Of a stretch of 64,000 nt of DNA, positions 1 through 10,938 are shown piece by piece. This DNA is from Proluteimonas luteida (GTDB lineage: Bacteria; Pseudomonadota; Gammaproteobacteria; Xanthomonadales; Xanthomonadaceae): contig NZ_JAIWPT010000010.1 in the NCBI RefSeq assembly GCF_021191695.1, forward strand, positions 101,997-165,996, written 5' to 3'. The notes below the pieces were generated by a model. The model made no database searches. It was given only the letters and a program-made list of their open reading frames with translations, and was not told the DNA's origin. Positions within the stretch are counted from its first letter, which is position 1; each line of letters starts with the position of its first letter. Made by a program: the position numbers and the translations under genes.

Positions 1-545
1 CGATCTACCGCGAAGCGACCGCGGGCCTGATCGAGGGCGGCGCCGACGTGCTGATGGTCGAAACCGTGTTCGACACCCTCAACGCCAAGGCCGCGCTGTT
101 CGCGATCGAGAGCGTGTTCGACGATATCGGCGCGCGCCTGCCGGTGCTGATCTCCGGCACCATCACCGATGCCTCCGGCCGCACGCTGTCGGGGCAGACC
201 GCCGAGGCGTTCTGGTACTCGCTGCGGCACATGCGCCCGCTGGCGGTCGGCCTGAACTGCGCGCTCGGCGCGAAGGACCTGCGGCCGCATGTCGACACCC
301 TGGCCCAGGTCGCCGACGCCTACGTGTCCTGTCATCCCAACGCCGGCCTGCCGAACGCCTTCGGCGGCTACGACGAGACTCCGGAGGACATGGCCACGGT
401 GCTGCGCGAGTTCGCCGGGGCCGGCCTGCTGAACATCGTCGGCGGCTGCTGCGGCACCACGCCGGACCACATCCGCGCGATCGCCGAGGCGGTACGCGGC
501 CTTGCGCCGCGGGTGCCGGTTCGCGACCGGGTCCAGGCGGCATGA
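1..545 (+). CDS. metH: Methionine synthase, homocysteine-binding part (split MetH), 5' truncated
   Basis: This is the C-terminal end of the zinc-dependent homocysteine S-methyltransferase module of cobalamin-dependent methionine synthase; the gene begins outside the window and the reading frame enters at base 3. The visible part carries the expected zinc-binding cysteines: one in GLNCALG and the adjacent pair in [11 protein letters not shown]. The protein stops right after this domain, and the pterin/B12/activation modules are encoded by the next gene (736-3582). A two-gene metH is usual in Xanthomonadaceae, so this is most likely a natural split and not a frameshift. A 190-bp spacer holding an inverted-repeat element separates the halves. 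Confidence 0.93.
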   Translation, partial: IYREATAGLIEGGADVLMVETVFDTLNAKAALFAIESVFDDIGARLPVLISGTITDASGRTLSGQTAEAFWYSLRHMRPLAVGLNCALGAKDLRPHVDTLAQVADAYVSCHPNAGLPNAFGGYDETPEDMATVLREFAGAGLLNIVGGCCGTTPDHIRAIAEAVRGLAPRVPVRDRVQAA

Positions 546-547
546 TT

Positions 548-718
548 GGCCACGGATCGACGCGGATGAACGCGGATGAGAAGCGAAGCCCCGGCAGGAG
601 CGCCCCATGGGCGCGAGCATGGGCGAGAGCGGAGATCGTTGTCGCGTCGATCGCGCCCATAGGGCGCTCCTACGAACGCTTTGCCCCTATCCGCGTTCAT
701 CCGCGTCGATCCGCGGCC
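548..718. repeat. Nested inverted-repeat element between the metH halves
   Basis: Outer arms 548-577 and 689-718 are inverted repeats of 30 bp matching at 29 positions. Each arm is built of 10-bp units with the core CGCGGAT (three per arm). Inside lie a second pair of inverted arms, 596-616 and 651-671 (20 of 21 match), starting AGGAGCGCCC and resembling the REP-like GTAGGAGCG repeats common in Xanthomonads and Pseudomonads. The whole could fold into a long hairpin or be a non-autonomous mobile element. No protein of its own is apparent. Confidence 0.85.
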
Positions 719-735
719 AGAACGGACTCTCCCGC

Positions 736-3582
<2,847 letters not shown>

Positions 3583-3593
3583 CGGCCAGGCGC

Positions 3594-4172
3594 GTGACAG
3601 GGGCCGACGACCAGCGTCGCAGGCTGCAGGGTATCGCGCAGCAATCCCCATGGTTCATGCAGGCCCTGCGTGCCGCGCGGGCGCTTGCGCTTCCGTCCTG
3701 GTGCATCGGCGCGGGTGCCGTGTGCAATCTCGTCTGGGACCATCTCCACGGCTACCCCTCGCCATCCTTTCTCGCGGACATCGATCTTGCGTATTTCGAT
3801 CCGGACGAACCGCCGGGCAGAGAGCGGGACCACCAGGCGGAAATGGAACGCATCTGCCCGGGCATGCCCTGGGAGGTGACCAACCAGGCGCACGTCCACC
3901 TGTGGTTCGAGCGGCACTTCGGCCATGCCGTGCCGCCGCTGCGCAGCCTCCATGACGCCGTTGCGTCCTGGCCCGAGTTCGCCACGTCCGTCGGGATCGG
4001 GCTCGGCGCGGACGGAACTGTGCAGATCATCGCGCCGTTGGGCCTGGACGACCTGTTCGCCATGCGGATCCGTCGCAACCCCGCCCGGGTCAGCGTCGAG
4101 ACGTTCCGGCAGCGCATCGCCGGCAAGCGCTACACCGATCGCTGGCCCCGCGTCGAAATCGTCGCGGGTTGA
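3594..4172 (+). CDS. Nucleotidyltransferase family protein (DUF925-like)
   Basis: A 192-residue protein resembling the NTP_transf_6/DUF925 family of uncharacterised nucleotidyltransferase-fold proteins. Family-like segments are WCIGAGAVCNLVWDHLHG near the N-terminus, followed by DIDLAYFDPD, which supplies the acidic residues, and later PLGLDDLFAMRIRRNP. The GTG at 3594 is proposed as start because it lies 11 bp after metH and gives a full-length domain; an internal ATG at 3657 would remove part of it. The substrate is unknown. Close spacing suggests read-through from metH. Confidence 0.8.
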   Translation: MTGADDQRRRLQGIAQQSPWFMQALRAARALALPSWCIGAGAVCNLVWDHLHGYPSPSFLADIDLAYFDPDEPPGRERDHQAEMERICPGMPWEVTNQAHVHLWFERHFGHAVPPLRSLHDAVASWPEFATSVGIGLGADGTVQIIAPLGLDDLFAMRIRRNPARVSVETFRQRIAGKRYTDRWPRVEIVAG

Positions 4173-4260
4173 CGGATCCGGGCGCTGCCATCGTCCTCCG
4201 CCCTCGTCCGGACGCCACATCCGCTATCGTGGGAAGCCGACCCGTGCACGAGGAGCCCCC

Positions 4261-5670
4261 ATGTTTCCGTCCTTCTCCCGCCTTGCGGCCGCAGCCACGC
4301 TCGCCGGCCTCGCCGCCTGCAGCGGTCCGTCCGACGATCCGGCATCGGCCACGGCCGCGCCCAGCGGCGAGCCGGCATCCGGTCACGTGCTGATCGAGAA
4401 CGCCCGCGTATTCGACGGCGAACGCGACCTGGGCGAAGTCACCCTGGTGCTGCGCGACGGCGTCATCGAGCGCATCGCCGAGGCCGGCGCGAGCGACCTG
4501 CCGGAGGATGCCGAGCGCATCGACCATCGCGGCCGCTTCATCATCCCCGGCCTGGTCAACGACCATGCCCACGTCGGCAATACCGCCGGCACCGAGCATG
4601 GCGACCGCTTCTACACCCGCGACCATGTGGTACGCGACCTGCGCCAGTTCCAGGCCTATGGCGTCACCACCGTCGTCGCGCTGGGCATGAACGGCGAGGG
4701 CTTCTTCGACATCCGCGACGAAGTCGCCGGCGATCCGGCCCTCGGCGCGCAGCTGTTCGGCGCGGGCGCGGGGATCGGCGCGGTCGACGGGGCACCGCCG
4801 GCGGCGGCCATGGGACTGGCCTCGGATCCGGTCGCACGTCCGGCCGACGCCGACGCGGCGCGCGCCGCGGTCCGCGCGCAGGCCGATGCCGGCGTGGACT
4901 TCATCAAGCTCTGGGTCGACGACCTCGGCGGCAAGGCACCGCAGATGCGGCCCGAAATCTACAGGGCGGCCATCGACGAGGCCCATCGCCACGACCTGCT
5001 GGTCGCCGCGCACATCCACGACCTCGCACCGGCCGCCGATCTCGTCGACAGCGGCGTCGACATCATTGCCCATGGCGTGCGCGACGCACCGGTCGGCGAC
5101 GATCTCGTCGCCGCGATGCAGGCCGCCGGTACCGGCTACATCGCCACGCTGCAGATCGACGAGGCCAACTACATCTACGCCGAGCAGCCCGACTGGCTCG
5201 ACACCCCGTTCCTGCGCAACGCGCTGCCCGATGCGGTCCACGCGCAATGGGCCGACGCCGCGTGGCGCGAGGCGAAACTGGCCGATCCGGCGACCCGGGG
5301 TTTCCGCGATGCGCTGGCGACGAACCTGCGCAACCTGGGCACGCTGCGCGAGGCGGGCCTGCCGATCGGTTTCGGCACCGATGCCGGCGCACTGCCGCAC
5401 CGCGTGCCCGGCTTCGCCGAGCACCGCGAACTGCAGCTGATGCAGCAGGCCGGCTACACGCCAAAGCAGGCGCTGACCACCGCGACCCGCGACGCCGCGC
5501 GCCTGCTCGGCTTCGACGACCGCGGCCTGCTGCAGCCCGGCAAGCGCGCCGATTTCGTCGTGCTGTCCGCCGACCCGCTGGCCGACATCCTCAATACCCG
5601 GGGCATCGAGGAAGTCTGGCAGGCGGGCCAGCGCGTGTCGGGGCCGGTCGCGGACTACCGGGCGGAGTGA
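4261..5670 (+). CDS. Lipoprotein amidohydrolase (imidazolonepropionase-like)
   Basis: A 469-residue metal-dependent hydrolase of the amidohydrolase superfamily. The ATG at 4261 gives a lipoprotein signal with lipobox LAAC (Cys about residue 20), so it should be anchored in the outer membrane or periplasm. Metal-ligand motifs are visible: HAHVGN after the first strands, FIKLWVDD (Lys), AAHIHD, HGVRD and GTDAGA (Asp), followed by the usual GLLQPGKRADFVVLSADPL C-terminal beta segment. The substrate cannot be read from the sequence; exported relatives include dipeptidases and cyclic-imide hydrolases. Preceded by GAGGAGCCCC, a reasonable ribosome site. Confidence 0.88.
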   Translation: MFPSFSRLAAAATLAGLAACSGPSDDPASATAAPSGEPASGHVLIENARVFDGERDLGEVTLVLRDGVIERIAEAGASDLPEDAERIDHRGRFIIPGLVNDHAHVGNTAGTEHGDRFYTRDHVVRDLRQFQAYGVTTVVALGMNGEGFFDIRDEVAGDPALGAQLFGAGAGIGAVDGAPPAAAMGLASDPVARPADADAARAAVRAQADAGVDFIKLWVDDLGGKAPQMRPEIYRAAIDEAHRHDLLVAAHIHDLAPAADLVDSGVDIIAHGVRDAPVGDDLVAAMQAAGTGYIATLQIDEANYIYAEQPDWLDTPFLRNALPDAVHAQWADAAWREAKLADPATRGFRDALATNLRNLGTLREAGLPIGFGTDAGALPHRVPGFAEHRELQLMQQAGYTPKQALTTATRDAARLLGFDDRGLLQPGKRADFVVLSADPLADILNTRGIEEVWQAGQRVSGPVADYRAE

Positions 5671-5688
5671 AGGCCCGTTTCGGGCGTG

Positions 5689-5714
5689 TGCCGGCCGTCT
5701 TCGCACGGCCGGCA
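5689..5714. terminator. Hairpin between convergent genes
   Basis: A perfect 10-bp stem (TGCCGGCCGT, loop CTTCGC, then its complement) lies between the convergent amidohydrolase and alpha/beta-hydrolase genes. There is no strong T run on either side, so it is a possible bidirectional terminator or RNA-stabilising stem rather than a textbook intrinsic terminator. Confidence 0.5.
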
Positions 5715-5779
5715 ATCCCGCGTCCCATCCACAGGCGTGCCCCGGGACGCGACCGGCGTCGCAGCCCCGGCTCTGCGGA

Positions 5780-6622
5780 TCAGGCCACCCGCGTCCCTGC
5801 CTCGCGCATCCCGCCGATCATCGAACCGATCGCGGCTGCGGTCTCGTCCGGCCGTTCCATCGGGAACAGATGCCCGCCTTCGATCCACGCCAGCCGCGCG
5901 CCGACCACGCGGCGGGTCGCACGCAGGCCGATGTGGCGCACCTCGCGCGAGCGGGTGCCGGCGACGAAGGCGACCGGCGCGACGCAGGCCTGTGCCGCCG
6001 CGACCACCGTCCGGGTCGGCAGGCTGCGGTAGATGCGGTATTCGACCTCGTGGTCGAAACGCAGCCGGCGACCGCCGTCGTCGGCGGCCTCGGTACCGTG
6101 CCGGGCATAGTCGCGCAGCATCGCCGCGTGCCAGCCTGCGAAACCGGGCTTGTCGCGGAAATGCGCCTGCACCGCGGCGACGTCGGGCCAGCGGGTGCGG
6201 CGTTGCGCGGTCTGGTCCAGCGGCATCAGGTAGCGGTCGAATCCGAAGCGGCGGCCCCAGCGCACCATGCCGCCGCCGAGGCCGGCGATCAACGGCGAAT
6301 CCAGCAGCACGATGCCCGCCACCCGCGGACCGAGCCGGGCGCCGGCGAGCAGGCTCAGGTAGCCGCCCAGCGAATGCCCGACCAGCCACAGCCGCGCATC
6401 CGCGGCCACGTTGTCCTCGACATGCGCAAGCAGTTCGTCGCGCAGCCCGTTCCAGCGCCGGTCGACGGGAAACCGCGGATCGTGGCCGAAGCGCGCGACC
6501 GACGAGATGGTGAAGGATTCCGCGAACGGCGCCAGCAACTGCCGGTAGACCGGCGCCGGAAAGCCGTTGGCATGGGAGAAGACCAGGTGCTCGTGGTGCA
6601 TCGCGCGCGGCCCTGCCGACAT
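5780..6622 (-). CDS. Alpha/beta hydrolase
   Basis: A 280-residue alpha/beta-fold hydrolase with the nucleophile elbow GHSLGG (Ser about residue 84) and the N-terminal oxyanion segment FSHANGFPAP; a C-terminal GGHLFPMERP supplies the likely catalytic His. The start at 6622 is preferred because its ATG overlaps the stop of the upstream DUF2058 gene by one base (TGATG), implying translational coupling; ATGs at 6628 and 6598 are alternatives. No signal peptide is evident, so it is presumably cytosolic. The substrate is unknown (esterase, lipase or haloperoxidase-like). Confidence 0.88.
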   Translation of the reverse strand: MSAGPRAMHHEHLVFSHANGFPAPVYRQLLAPFAESFTISSVARFGHDPRFPVDRRWNGLRDELLAHVEDNVAADARLWLVGHSLGGYLSLLAGARLGPRVAGIVLLDSPLIAGLGGGMVRWGRRFGFDRYLMPLDQTAQRRTRWPDVAAVQAHFRDKPGFAGWHAAMLRDYARHGTEAADDGGRRLRFDHEVEYRIYRSLPTRTVVAAAQACVAPVAFVAGTRSREVRHIGLRATRRVVGARLAWIEGGHLFPMERPDETAAAIGSMIGGMREAGTRVA

Positions 6623-7296
6623 CACCACACCAGGTCGTCGGGCACCTGGTAGCGCGGATCGGCGTAGGGGTCGTCGCCTGCCGGTGCGTCGGGGTCGACC
6701 CGCAACGCAACTGCCGCCGGGAAGATCGCCTCGGCCTCGGCCAGCACCGCGGCGGTCACCAGCAGGTAGCGGCCGTTGAGCTGGACCACGCCCAGTTCGC
6801 CGGCATTGAGCGCCTGCAGTTGCGCGGCATCGACATGGATGCGCTTGATCTTGCCGCCGTATTCGAAATGCCGGGCGATGTCGGCCTCGGCGATGTTCAG
6901 CGCCTTGTCCTTGAGGAAGGCCTCGAGCTTCGCGCGCGCCTCGCGGCGCAGGCGGGCCTCCTCCTGCTTCTTCCGCTCGGCCTCGATGCGCTCGTCCTTT
7001 TCGCGCTGGGCGCGGATCGCATAGGCCTTGGCCAGGTCGATGTCGCCCTGCGGCGGACGCGGCTTGCGCGCGCCCTGCCCGCCCGGCTTGCCGGCGGACT
7101 TGCCCGGCCTGGCCGGGTCGTTGCCGCCGCCGGCACCCGGCTTCGACCGCGCATCGGCCTTGCCGCCACCCGGGCGCGGCCCGCGGCGGTCCTGGCCACG
7201 TTCGCCGGGCCGCGGCCGGCGCTCGTCGCGGGAAGTGGGCTTGGCCGGCGCCTTGAAGCCGAGGCCAAGCAGCTGGTCGCGCAGGGTATCGCTCAT
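6622..7296 (-). CDS. DUF2058 family protein
   Basis: A 224-residue protein of the DUF2058 (YaiL-like) family. It starts MSDTLRDQLLGLGF, matching the family's N-terminal helix, followed by a long disordered Arg/Gly/Pro-rich linker, then a highly charged coiled-coil of Glu/Arg/Lys and a compact C-terminal domain with IARHFEYGGKIKRIHV and RYLLVTA. Relatives are described only as nucleoprotein- or polynucleotide-associated. Coupled by a one-base overlap to the downstream hydrolase and 14 bp from slyX upstream. Confidence 0.87.
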   Translation of the reverse strand: MSDTLRDQLLGLGFKAPAKPTSRDERRPRPGERGQDRRGPRPGGGKADARSKPGAGGGNDPARPGKSAGKPGGQGARKPRPPQGDIDLAKAYAIRAQREKDERIEAERKKQEEARLRREARAKLEAFLKDKALNIAEADIARHFEYGGKIKRIHVDAAQLQALNAGELGVVQLNGRYLLVTAAVLAEAEAIFPAAVALRVDPDAPAGDDPYADPRYQVPDDLVW

Positions 7297-7310
7297 CGGT
7301 CGACGGTCAC

Positions 7311-7547
7311 TCAGTAATGCGGGGGCGGCGGTTCCTGCGCCGGATCGGGGAACTGGACGCTGCGTGCCTGCTGCAGGTCGTCCATCACCCGGCGCAGCAG
7401 GCCGGTCTGGGCGCCGAGTTCCAGGCGCATCGCGCTCAGCGCGTCGTTGAGTTCGCCCAGCGTCTGTTCCTGGAACGCCAGGCGCGTCTCCAGCTCGGTC
7501 ACCCGCGCTTCCATGTCGTGCAGCGCCGGTGCGTGGTCGATGCTCAT
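7311..7547 (-). CDS. slyX: SlyX family protein
   Basis: A 78-residue coiled-coil protein. The heptad-like stretch MEARVTELETRLAFQEQTLG and the C-terminal PPPPHY tail are hallmarks of SlyX. Its function is not established; SlyX commonly sits next to FkpA/SlyD-type FKBP isomerases, and here two FKBP genes follow on the same strand immediately upstream. It starts a short minus-strand run with the DUF2058 and hydrolase genes. Confidence 0.92.
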   Translation of the reverse strand: MSIDHAPALHDMEARVTELETRLAFQEQTLGELNDALSAMRLELGAQTGLLRRVMDDLQQARSVQFPDPAQEPPPPHY

Positions 7548-7608
7548 CGTGGGGCTCCTGGCCGGATGCCGCGGCCGTGGGCGCGCGGCATCCCGGGGGT
7601 GGACGGCA

Positions 7609-8379
7609 TCAGCCGCCCGAGACGATGTCCAGCAGCTCGACCTCGAACACCAGCGCCTGGTTCGGGCCGATCGGGCCGGTGCCCATCTCGCCGTAGCCGA
7701 GGCTGGCCGGGATCCACAGCTGGTACTTGCTGCCGACCGGCATCAGCTGCAGGCCTTCCTGCCAGCCCGGCACGACCTGGTTGAGCGCGAACTGCGCCGG
7801 CTCGCCGCGGTCGTAGGAGCTGTCGAAGGTCTCGCCGTTGAGCAGCGTGCCCTTGTAGTGCACGCGCACGGTGTCGTTCGGGCCGGGCTTGGCGCCGGTG
7901 CCCTCGGTGATCACCTTGTACTGCAGGCCCGATGCGGTGGTCTGCACGCCTTCCTTGCCGGCGTTCTCGGCGAAGAAGGCCTCGCCCTCGGCGGCGTTGA
8001 CCTTGCTCTTCTCTTCCATCTCGGCGATCTGCTTGGCCTGCATGCGCTCGCCGAAGGCCTGCATGATGGTCATCGCCTGCTCGTCGCTGATCTCGATGGC
8101 CTTGTCGTTGATGGTCTCGTCGATCGCGCGGGTCAGCGTCTTGAGGTCGATCTCGTCCTTGATCTGCTTGAGCTGCTCGCCCATCTGGTTGCCGATGATG
8201 TAGCTGATCTGCTCGCGCTCGCCCTTGAGGCCGGCGATCTCGCCGCCCGCGGCCGCGGTGTCGGCGGCGCCTTCGACCGGCTTGCCGGTCTCCTTGTCGA
8301 TCGGCTTGCACGCGGTCATCGCCAGCGGCAGGGAAACGGCGAGCATGCCGGCCAGGGCGATACGCTTGGATGTCTTCAT
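7609..8379 (-). CDS. FKBP-type peptidyl-prolyl isomerase, lipoprotein (FkpA/Mip-like)
   Basis: A 256-residue isomerase catalysing proline cis-trans isomerisation in the periplasm or at the outer membrane. A lipoprotein signal ends in MTACKP (Cys about 23). The N-terminal helical dimerisation region (about 45-140) contains SYIIGNQMGEQLKQI typical of FkpA/Mip, and the FKBP domain (about 150-250) contains VRVHYKGTLLNGETFDSSYDRG and GYGEMGTG...ALVFEVELLDI. A paralogue lies just upstream on the same strand (8495-9415). Confidence 0.93.
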   Translation of the reverse strand: MKTSKRIALAGMLAVSLPLAMTACKPIDKETGKPVEGAADTAAAGGEIAGLKGEREQISYIIGNQMGEQLKQIKDEIDLKTLTRAIDETINDKAIEISDEQAMTIMQAFGERMQAKQIAEMEEKSKVNAAEGEAFFAENAGKEGVQTTASGLQYKVITEGTGAKPGPNDTVRVHYKGTLLNGETFDSSYDRGEPAQFALNQVVPGWQEGLQLMPVGSKYQLWIPASLGYGEMGTGPIGPNQALVFEVELLDIVSGG

Positions 8380-8494
8380 CAGGAACAGCTCCGGGAAAGT
8401 GTCGGGGAAAGTGGCCGGGCCGCGGCGGCGGGTCCGGCGATCGGGAATCCGTGGGCGATTGCGTTGCGGATCGGACAGTGGAATACGCGGTGGG

Positions 8495-9415
8495 TCAGAG
8501 GATGTCGAGCAGTTCGACGTCGAACACCAGGGTGGCGTTGGGCGGGATGTTCGGCGGGCTGCCGCGCGGCCCGTAGGCCAGGTCGCCGGGGATCCAGAAA
8601 CGGTACTTGCCGCCGATCGGCATCAGCTGCAACCCCTCGGTCCAGCCGGCGATCACCTGGTCGAGGCCGAATACCGCCGGTGTGTTGCGCGAATACGAAC
8701 TGTCGAATTCGGTGCCGTCGAGCAGCGTGCCGCGATAGTGCACGCGCACCCGGTCGGTGGCGCGCGGGCGCGGGCCCTGCCCCTGCCGCTCGACCTGGTA
8801 CTGGATGCCCGAGGCGGTGGCGAACACGCCGGGCTTGCCGCGGTTGCCGGCGAGGAAATCGGCGCCGGCCTTGCGGTTGGCCTCGGCGGCGTTGGCCGCC
8901 TGCAGGCGTGCACGGTCGGCCATCGACTGGCGGATCGCCTCGATCTCGGCTTCCGCGATCTCCGGCGTGCCGCCCTCGGCGGCGCTGCGCACGCCGCGGA
9001 CCAGCGCCGGCAGCGCGATCTCGTCCTTCATCGGCAGCAGCTGCCGGCCGATGTCGCCCCCCACCAGCAGGCCGACCTTGGCCTTGTCGACCGGCGGCGG
9101 TTCGCTGCCCGGCGGCAGCCCGGGGACCGGCCGCCCGCTGCGCGCGGAGATGCGCTGCGCCAGCGCCAGGCCGGTCGCCTGCCGCTCGGTCTCGTCCAGC
9201 GCCGGTTCGCCGCCGGCCAATGCATCGGCGAGCGCAGCTTCGAACGTGGCGTAATCGAGATCGGGCGCGACCTGGGTCAGCGACCGGCCCACGTCCAGGC
9301 CCACGACATAGCTGGTCCGGTCGCGCTCGGACAGCGCCGGATCCGCGGCCCGGACGGGCGCGAAGAACGCGGCCAGCAGCGCCAGCAACAGCCCGGCGCG
9401 CATTGTGTTCAGCAT
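8495..9415 (-). CDS. FKBP-type peptidyl-prolyl isomerase, exported paralogue
   Basis: A 306-residue periplasmic FKBP. The start at 9415 is preferred to an upstream ATG at 9442 because it follows AGGAGAG at suitable spacing and gives a clean Sec signal ending APVRA. The N-terminal region repeats the FkpA-like dimerisation helix ([13 protein letters not shown]) but is longer than the neighbour's, with an extra Gly/Pro loop; the FKBP domain has [19 protein letters not shown] and [11 protein letters not shown]. It has no lipobox, so this is the soluble partner of the lipoprotein copy at 7609-8379. The pair looks like an old tandem duplication. Confidence 0.92.
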   Translation of the reverse strand: MLNTMRAGLLLALLAAFFAPVRAADPALSERDRTSYVVGLDVGRSLTQVAPDLDYATFEAALADALAGGEPALDETERQATGLALAQRISARSGRPVPGLPPGSEPPPVDKAKVGLLVGGDIGRQLLPMKDEIALPALVRGVRSAAEGGTPEIAEAEIEAIRQSMADRARLQAANAAEANRKAGADFLAGNRGKPGVFATASGIQYQVERQGQGPRPRATDRVRVHYRGTLLDGTEFDSSYSRNTPAVFGLDQVIAGWTEGLQLMPIGGKYRFWIPGDLAYGPRGSPPNIPPNATLVFDVELLDIL

Positions 9416-9535
9416 CAGCAACCTCTCCTGCTCCGATCGCATCGCCCGTCGCGACGCAGCCGCCTATTGTCGCGGCGACGGCCGGACGGGGCAATCGCCG
9501 CGTCCTGACGGCCCGGGCCCGGAGTCAACTGCGCT

Positions 9536-10138
9536 TCATCGCGTGTCCGGCACCCCCGCCGCCAGCGCGCGTTCGATCGCGGCGACGATGTCGGGGTCGT
9601 CGGGCAGCGTGCGGCTGGCCCACTGGCCCAGCACCCGGCCGTCGCGACCGATCAGGTACTTGTGGAAGTTCCATTCCGGCGCCTGCCCGGTCGCAGCGGC
9701 GAGCTGGCGGAACAGCGGCGTCGCCTCGGGGCCGACCACATGCACCCGCTCGAACATCGGGAACCGCACGCCATAGGTCAGCGTGCAGAACTCCTGGATC
9801 GCCTGTTCGTCCTCGAATTCCTGTCCCTTGAAATCGCCCGACGGAAAGCCCAGCACCGCGAATCCGCGCGCGCGGTAGCGCGAATGCAGTGCCTCCAGCG
9901 CCTCGAACTGCGGCGTGAGCCCGCATTTGCTGGCCGTGTTGACCACCAGCAGCACGTCGCCGCCATACGCCCGCCGCAGGTCGACGGGTTCCCGGCCCGC
10001 CAGTGGCCGGTAGCTGTGGTCGAGCAACCCGGCGCCGGCCGCCGGCGTCTGCGCGATGGCCGGCGATGCCGGCAGCAGGCCGACCATCGGCATCGACGCA
10101 AGCAGCAGCGAAGCAACCAGTCTCGAAAGTGCATGCAT
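9536..10138 (-). CDS. Glutathione peroxidase family protein, exported
   Basis: A 200-residue thiol peroxidase of the GPx family that reduces peroxides. It has a Sec-type leader (about residues 1-29, ending ASPAIA), unusual since most bacterial GPx are cytosolic. The peroxidatic Cys is about residue 72 in NTASKCG, a second Cys about 118 (QEFCTLTYG) can serve as resolving Cys, and Trp156-Asn157 (WNF) complete the catalytic set. The usual FGGQEP motif is FKGQEF here. With a resolving Cys present, thioredoxin rather than glutathione is the likelier reductant (family knowledge). Confidence 0.92.
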   Translation of the reverse strand: MHALSRLVASLLLASMPMVGLLPASPAIAQTPAAGAGLLDHSYRPLAGREPVDLRRAYGGDVLLVVNTASKCGLTPQFEALEALHSRYRARGFAVLGFPSGDFKGQEFEDEQAIQEFCTLTYGVRFPMFERVHVVGPEATPLFRQLAAATGQAPEWNFHKYLIGRDGRVLGQWASRTLPDDPDIVAAIERALAAGVPDTR

Positions 10139-10208
10139 GGCGGCATCCTCGGCGCACGGGCCCGGGGGCCCCTGCCATTGGTTGGGTGGAAAAAACGCAC
10201 GGGCGGTG

Positions 10209-10236
10209 TTGACACCCCGAGATGTGGTGTTATAGT
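10209..10236 (+). promoter_or_regulatory. Sigma70-type promoter of the YtrA operon
   Basis: A perfect -35 TTGACA (10209-10214) and a TATAGT -10 (10231-10236) are separated by 16 bp upstream of the small exported-protein gene. This is among the clearest promoters in the window. Confidence 0.8.
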
Positions 10237-10249
10237 TGCCTACAACACC
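10226..10249. promoter_or_regulatory. Candidate YtrA operator, GGTG-N16-CACC
   Basis: An inverted repeat GGTGTT...AACACC of 24 bp fully covers the -10 element. Its spacing matches the GGTG-N16-CACC palindrome that I recall being described for YtrA-subfamily GntR regulators in Xanthomonas. It is therefore the probable site for autorepression by the GntR protein encoded at 10567-10938. Confidence 0.75.
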
Positions 10250-10274
10250 TACCCACTAGAGCAGGACGGTCCCC

Positions 10275-10562
10275 ATGAACCGCAGGCTCCACACCCCGAT
10301 CATCGCATGCAGCGCATCCGCCCTGGCCCTGGCCGCCGGGCTCGTGCTGGCCATCCCGGCCGCATCCGGAATCGACCCCGCCGCAGCGCCTGCCCCGGCC
10401 CGCACGACGGCCCCCGCGCCAGAACGCGCGGTGCGCGGCGAGCGCGGCCTCGTCGAGACCGGCAGCGAGGCGACCCCGCAGCGCAGCCGCAGCAAGCGGG
10501 CCCGCAGCGCCATCGCGATGCCCTACTTCTCGTTCTCGCGGGGCGCGGGTGGAAGGAGCTGA
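10275..10562 (+). CDS. Small exported protein leading the YtrA operon
   Basis: A 95-residue hypothetical protein. An N-terminal hydrophobic segment (about residues 8-33) looks like a signal peptide or membrane anchor, followed by an Ala/Pro-rich stretch and an Arg/Ser-rich tail. It is the first gene after the promoter and ends 4 bp before the GntR start. No family is recognised; position and export suggest a role linked to the ABC system, perhaps a cell-envelope accessory. Confidence 0.6.
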   Translation: MNRRLHTPIIACSASALALAAGLVLAIPAASGIDPAAAPAPARTTAPAPERAVRGERGLVETGSEATPQRSRSKRARSAIAMPYFSFSRGAGGRS

Positions 10563-10566
10563 GGCC

Positions 10567-10938
10567 ATGGCCAATATCGAATGGAGCGACGGCGCTCCGA
10601 TCTACAGGCAGCTGAAGGAGCGCGTCATCGCGATGATGCTCGACGGCGTGCTCAAGCCCGGCGACGCGCTGCCGTCGGTGCGCCAGGTCGCGGCCGACTA
10701 CCAGCTCAACCCGATCACCGTCTCGCGCGCCTACCAGGAGCTGGCCGACGAGGCCCTCGTCGAGAAGCGTCGCGGCCTGGGCATGTTCGTCACCGAGGAA
10801 GCCTCGAAGAAACTGCGCACCAGCGAGCGCGAGCGTTTCCTGCAGGACGAGTGGCCGCAGGTGGTCGAACGTATCGAACGCCTGGGACTGTCGGCCCGGG
10901 ACCTGCTGCAGTCCATCGGCCATGGAGCAAAAGAATGA
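10567..10938 (+). CDS. GntR family transcriptional regulator, YtrA subfamily
   Basis: A 123-residue DNA-binding repressor. The N-terminal winged helix-turn-helix is typical of GntR (PIYRQLKERVIAMMLDG, then PSVRQVAADYQLNPITVSRAYQEL), and the short C-terminus is the YtrA hallmark with no large effector domain. The ATG at 10567 is preferred since GGAAGGAG stands 8 bp upstream; an in-frame ATG at 10549 is poorer. The stop overlaps the ATPase start (ATGA), so regulator and transporter are translationally coupled. It probably binds the operator at 10226-10249. Confidence 0.92.
   Translation: MANIEWSDGAPIYRQLKERVIAMMLDGVLKPGDALPSVRQVAADYQLNPITVSRAYQELADEALVEKRRGLGMFVTEEASKKLRTSERERFLQDEWPQVVERIERLGLSARDLLQSIGHGAKE

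Noticed and set aside
9525..10178. A second frame over the glutathione peroxidase gene
   Set aside because: Frame +1 shadow; motifs for GPx are all in the 9536-10138 frame.
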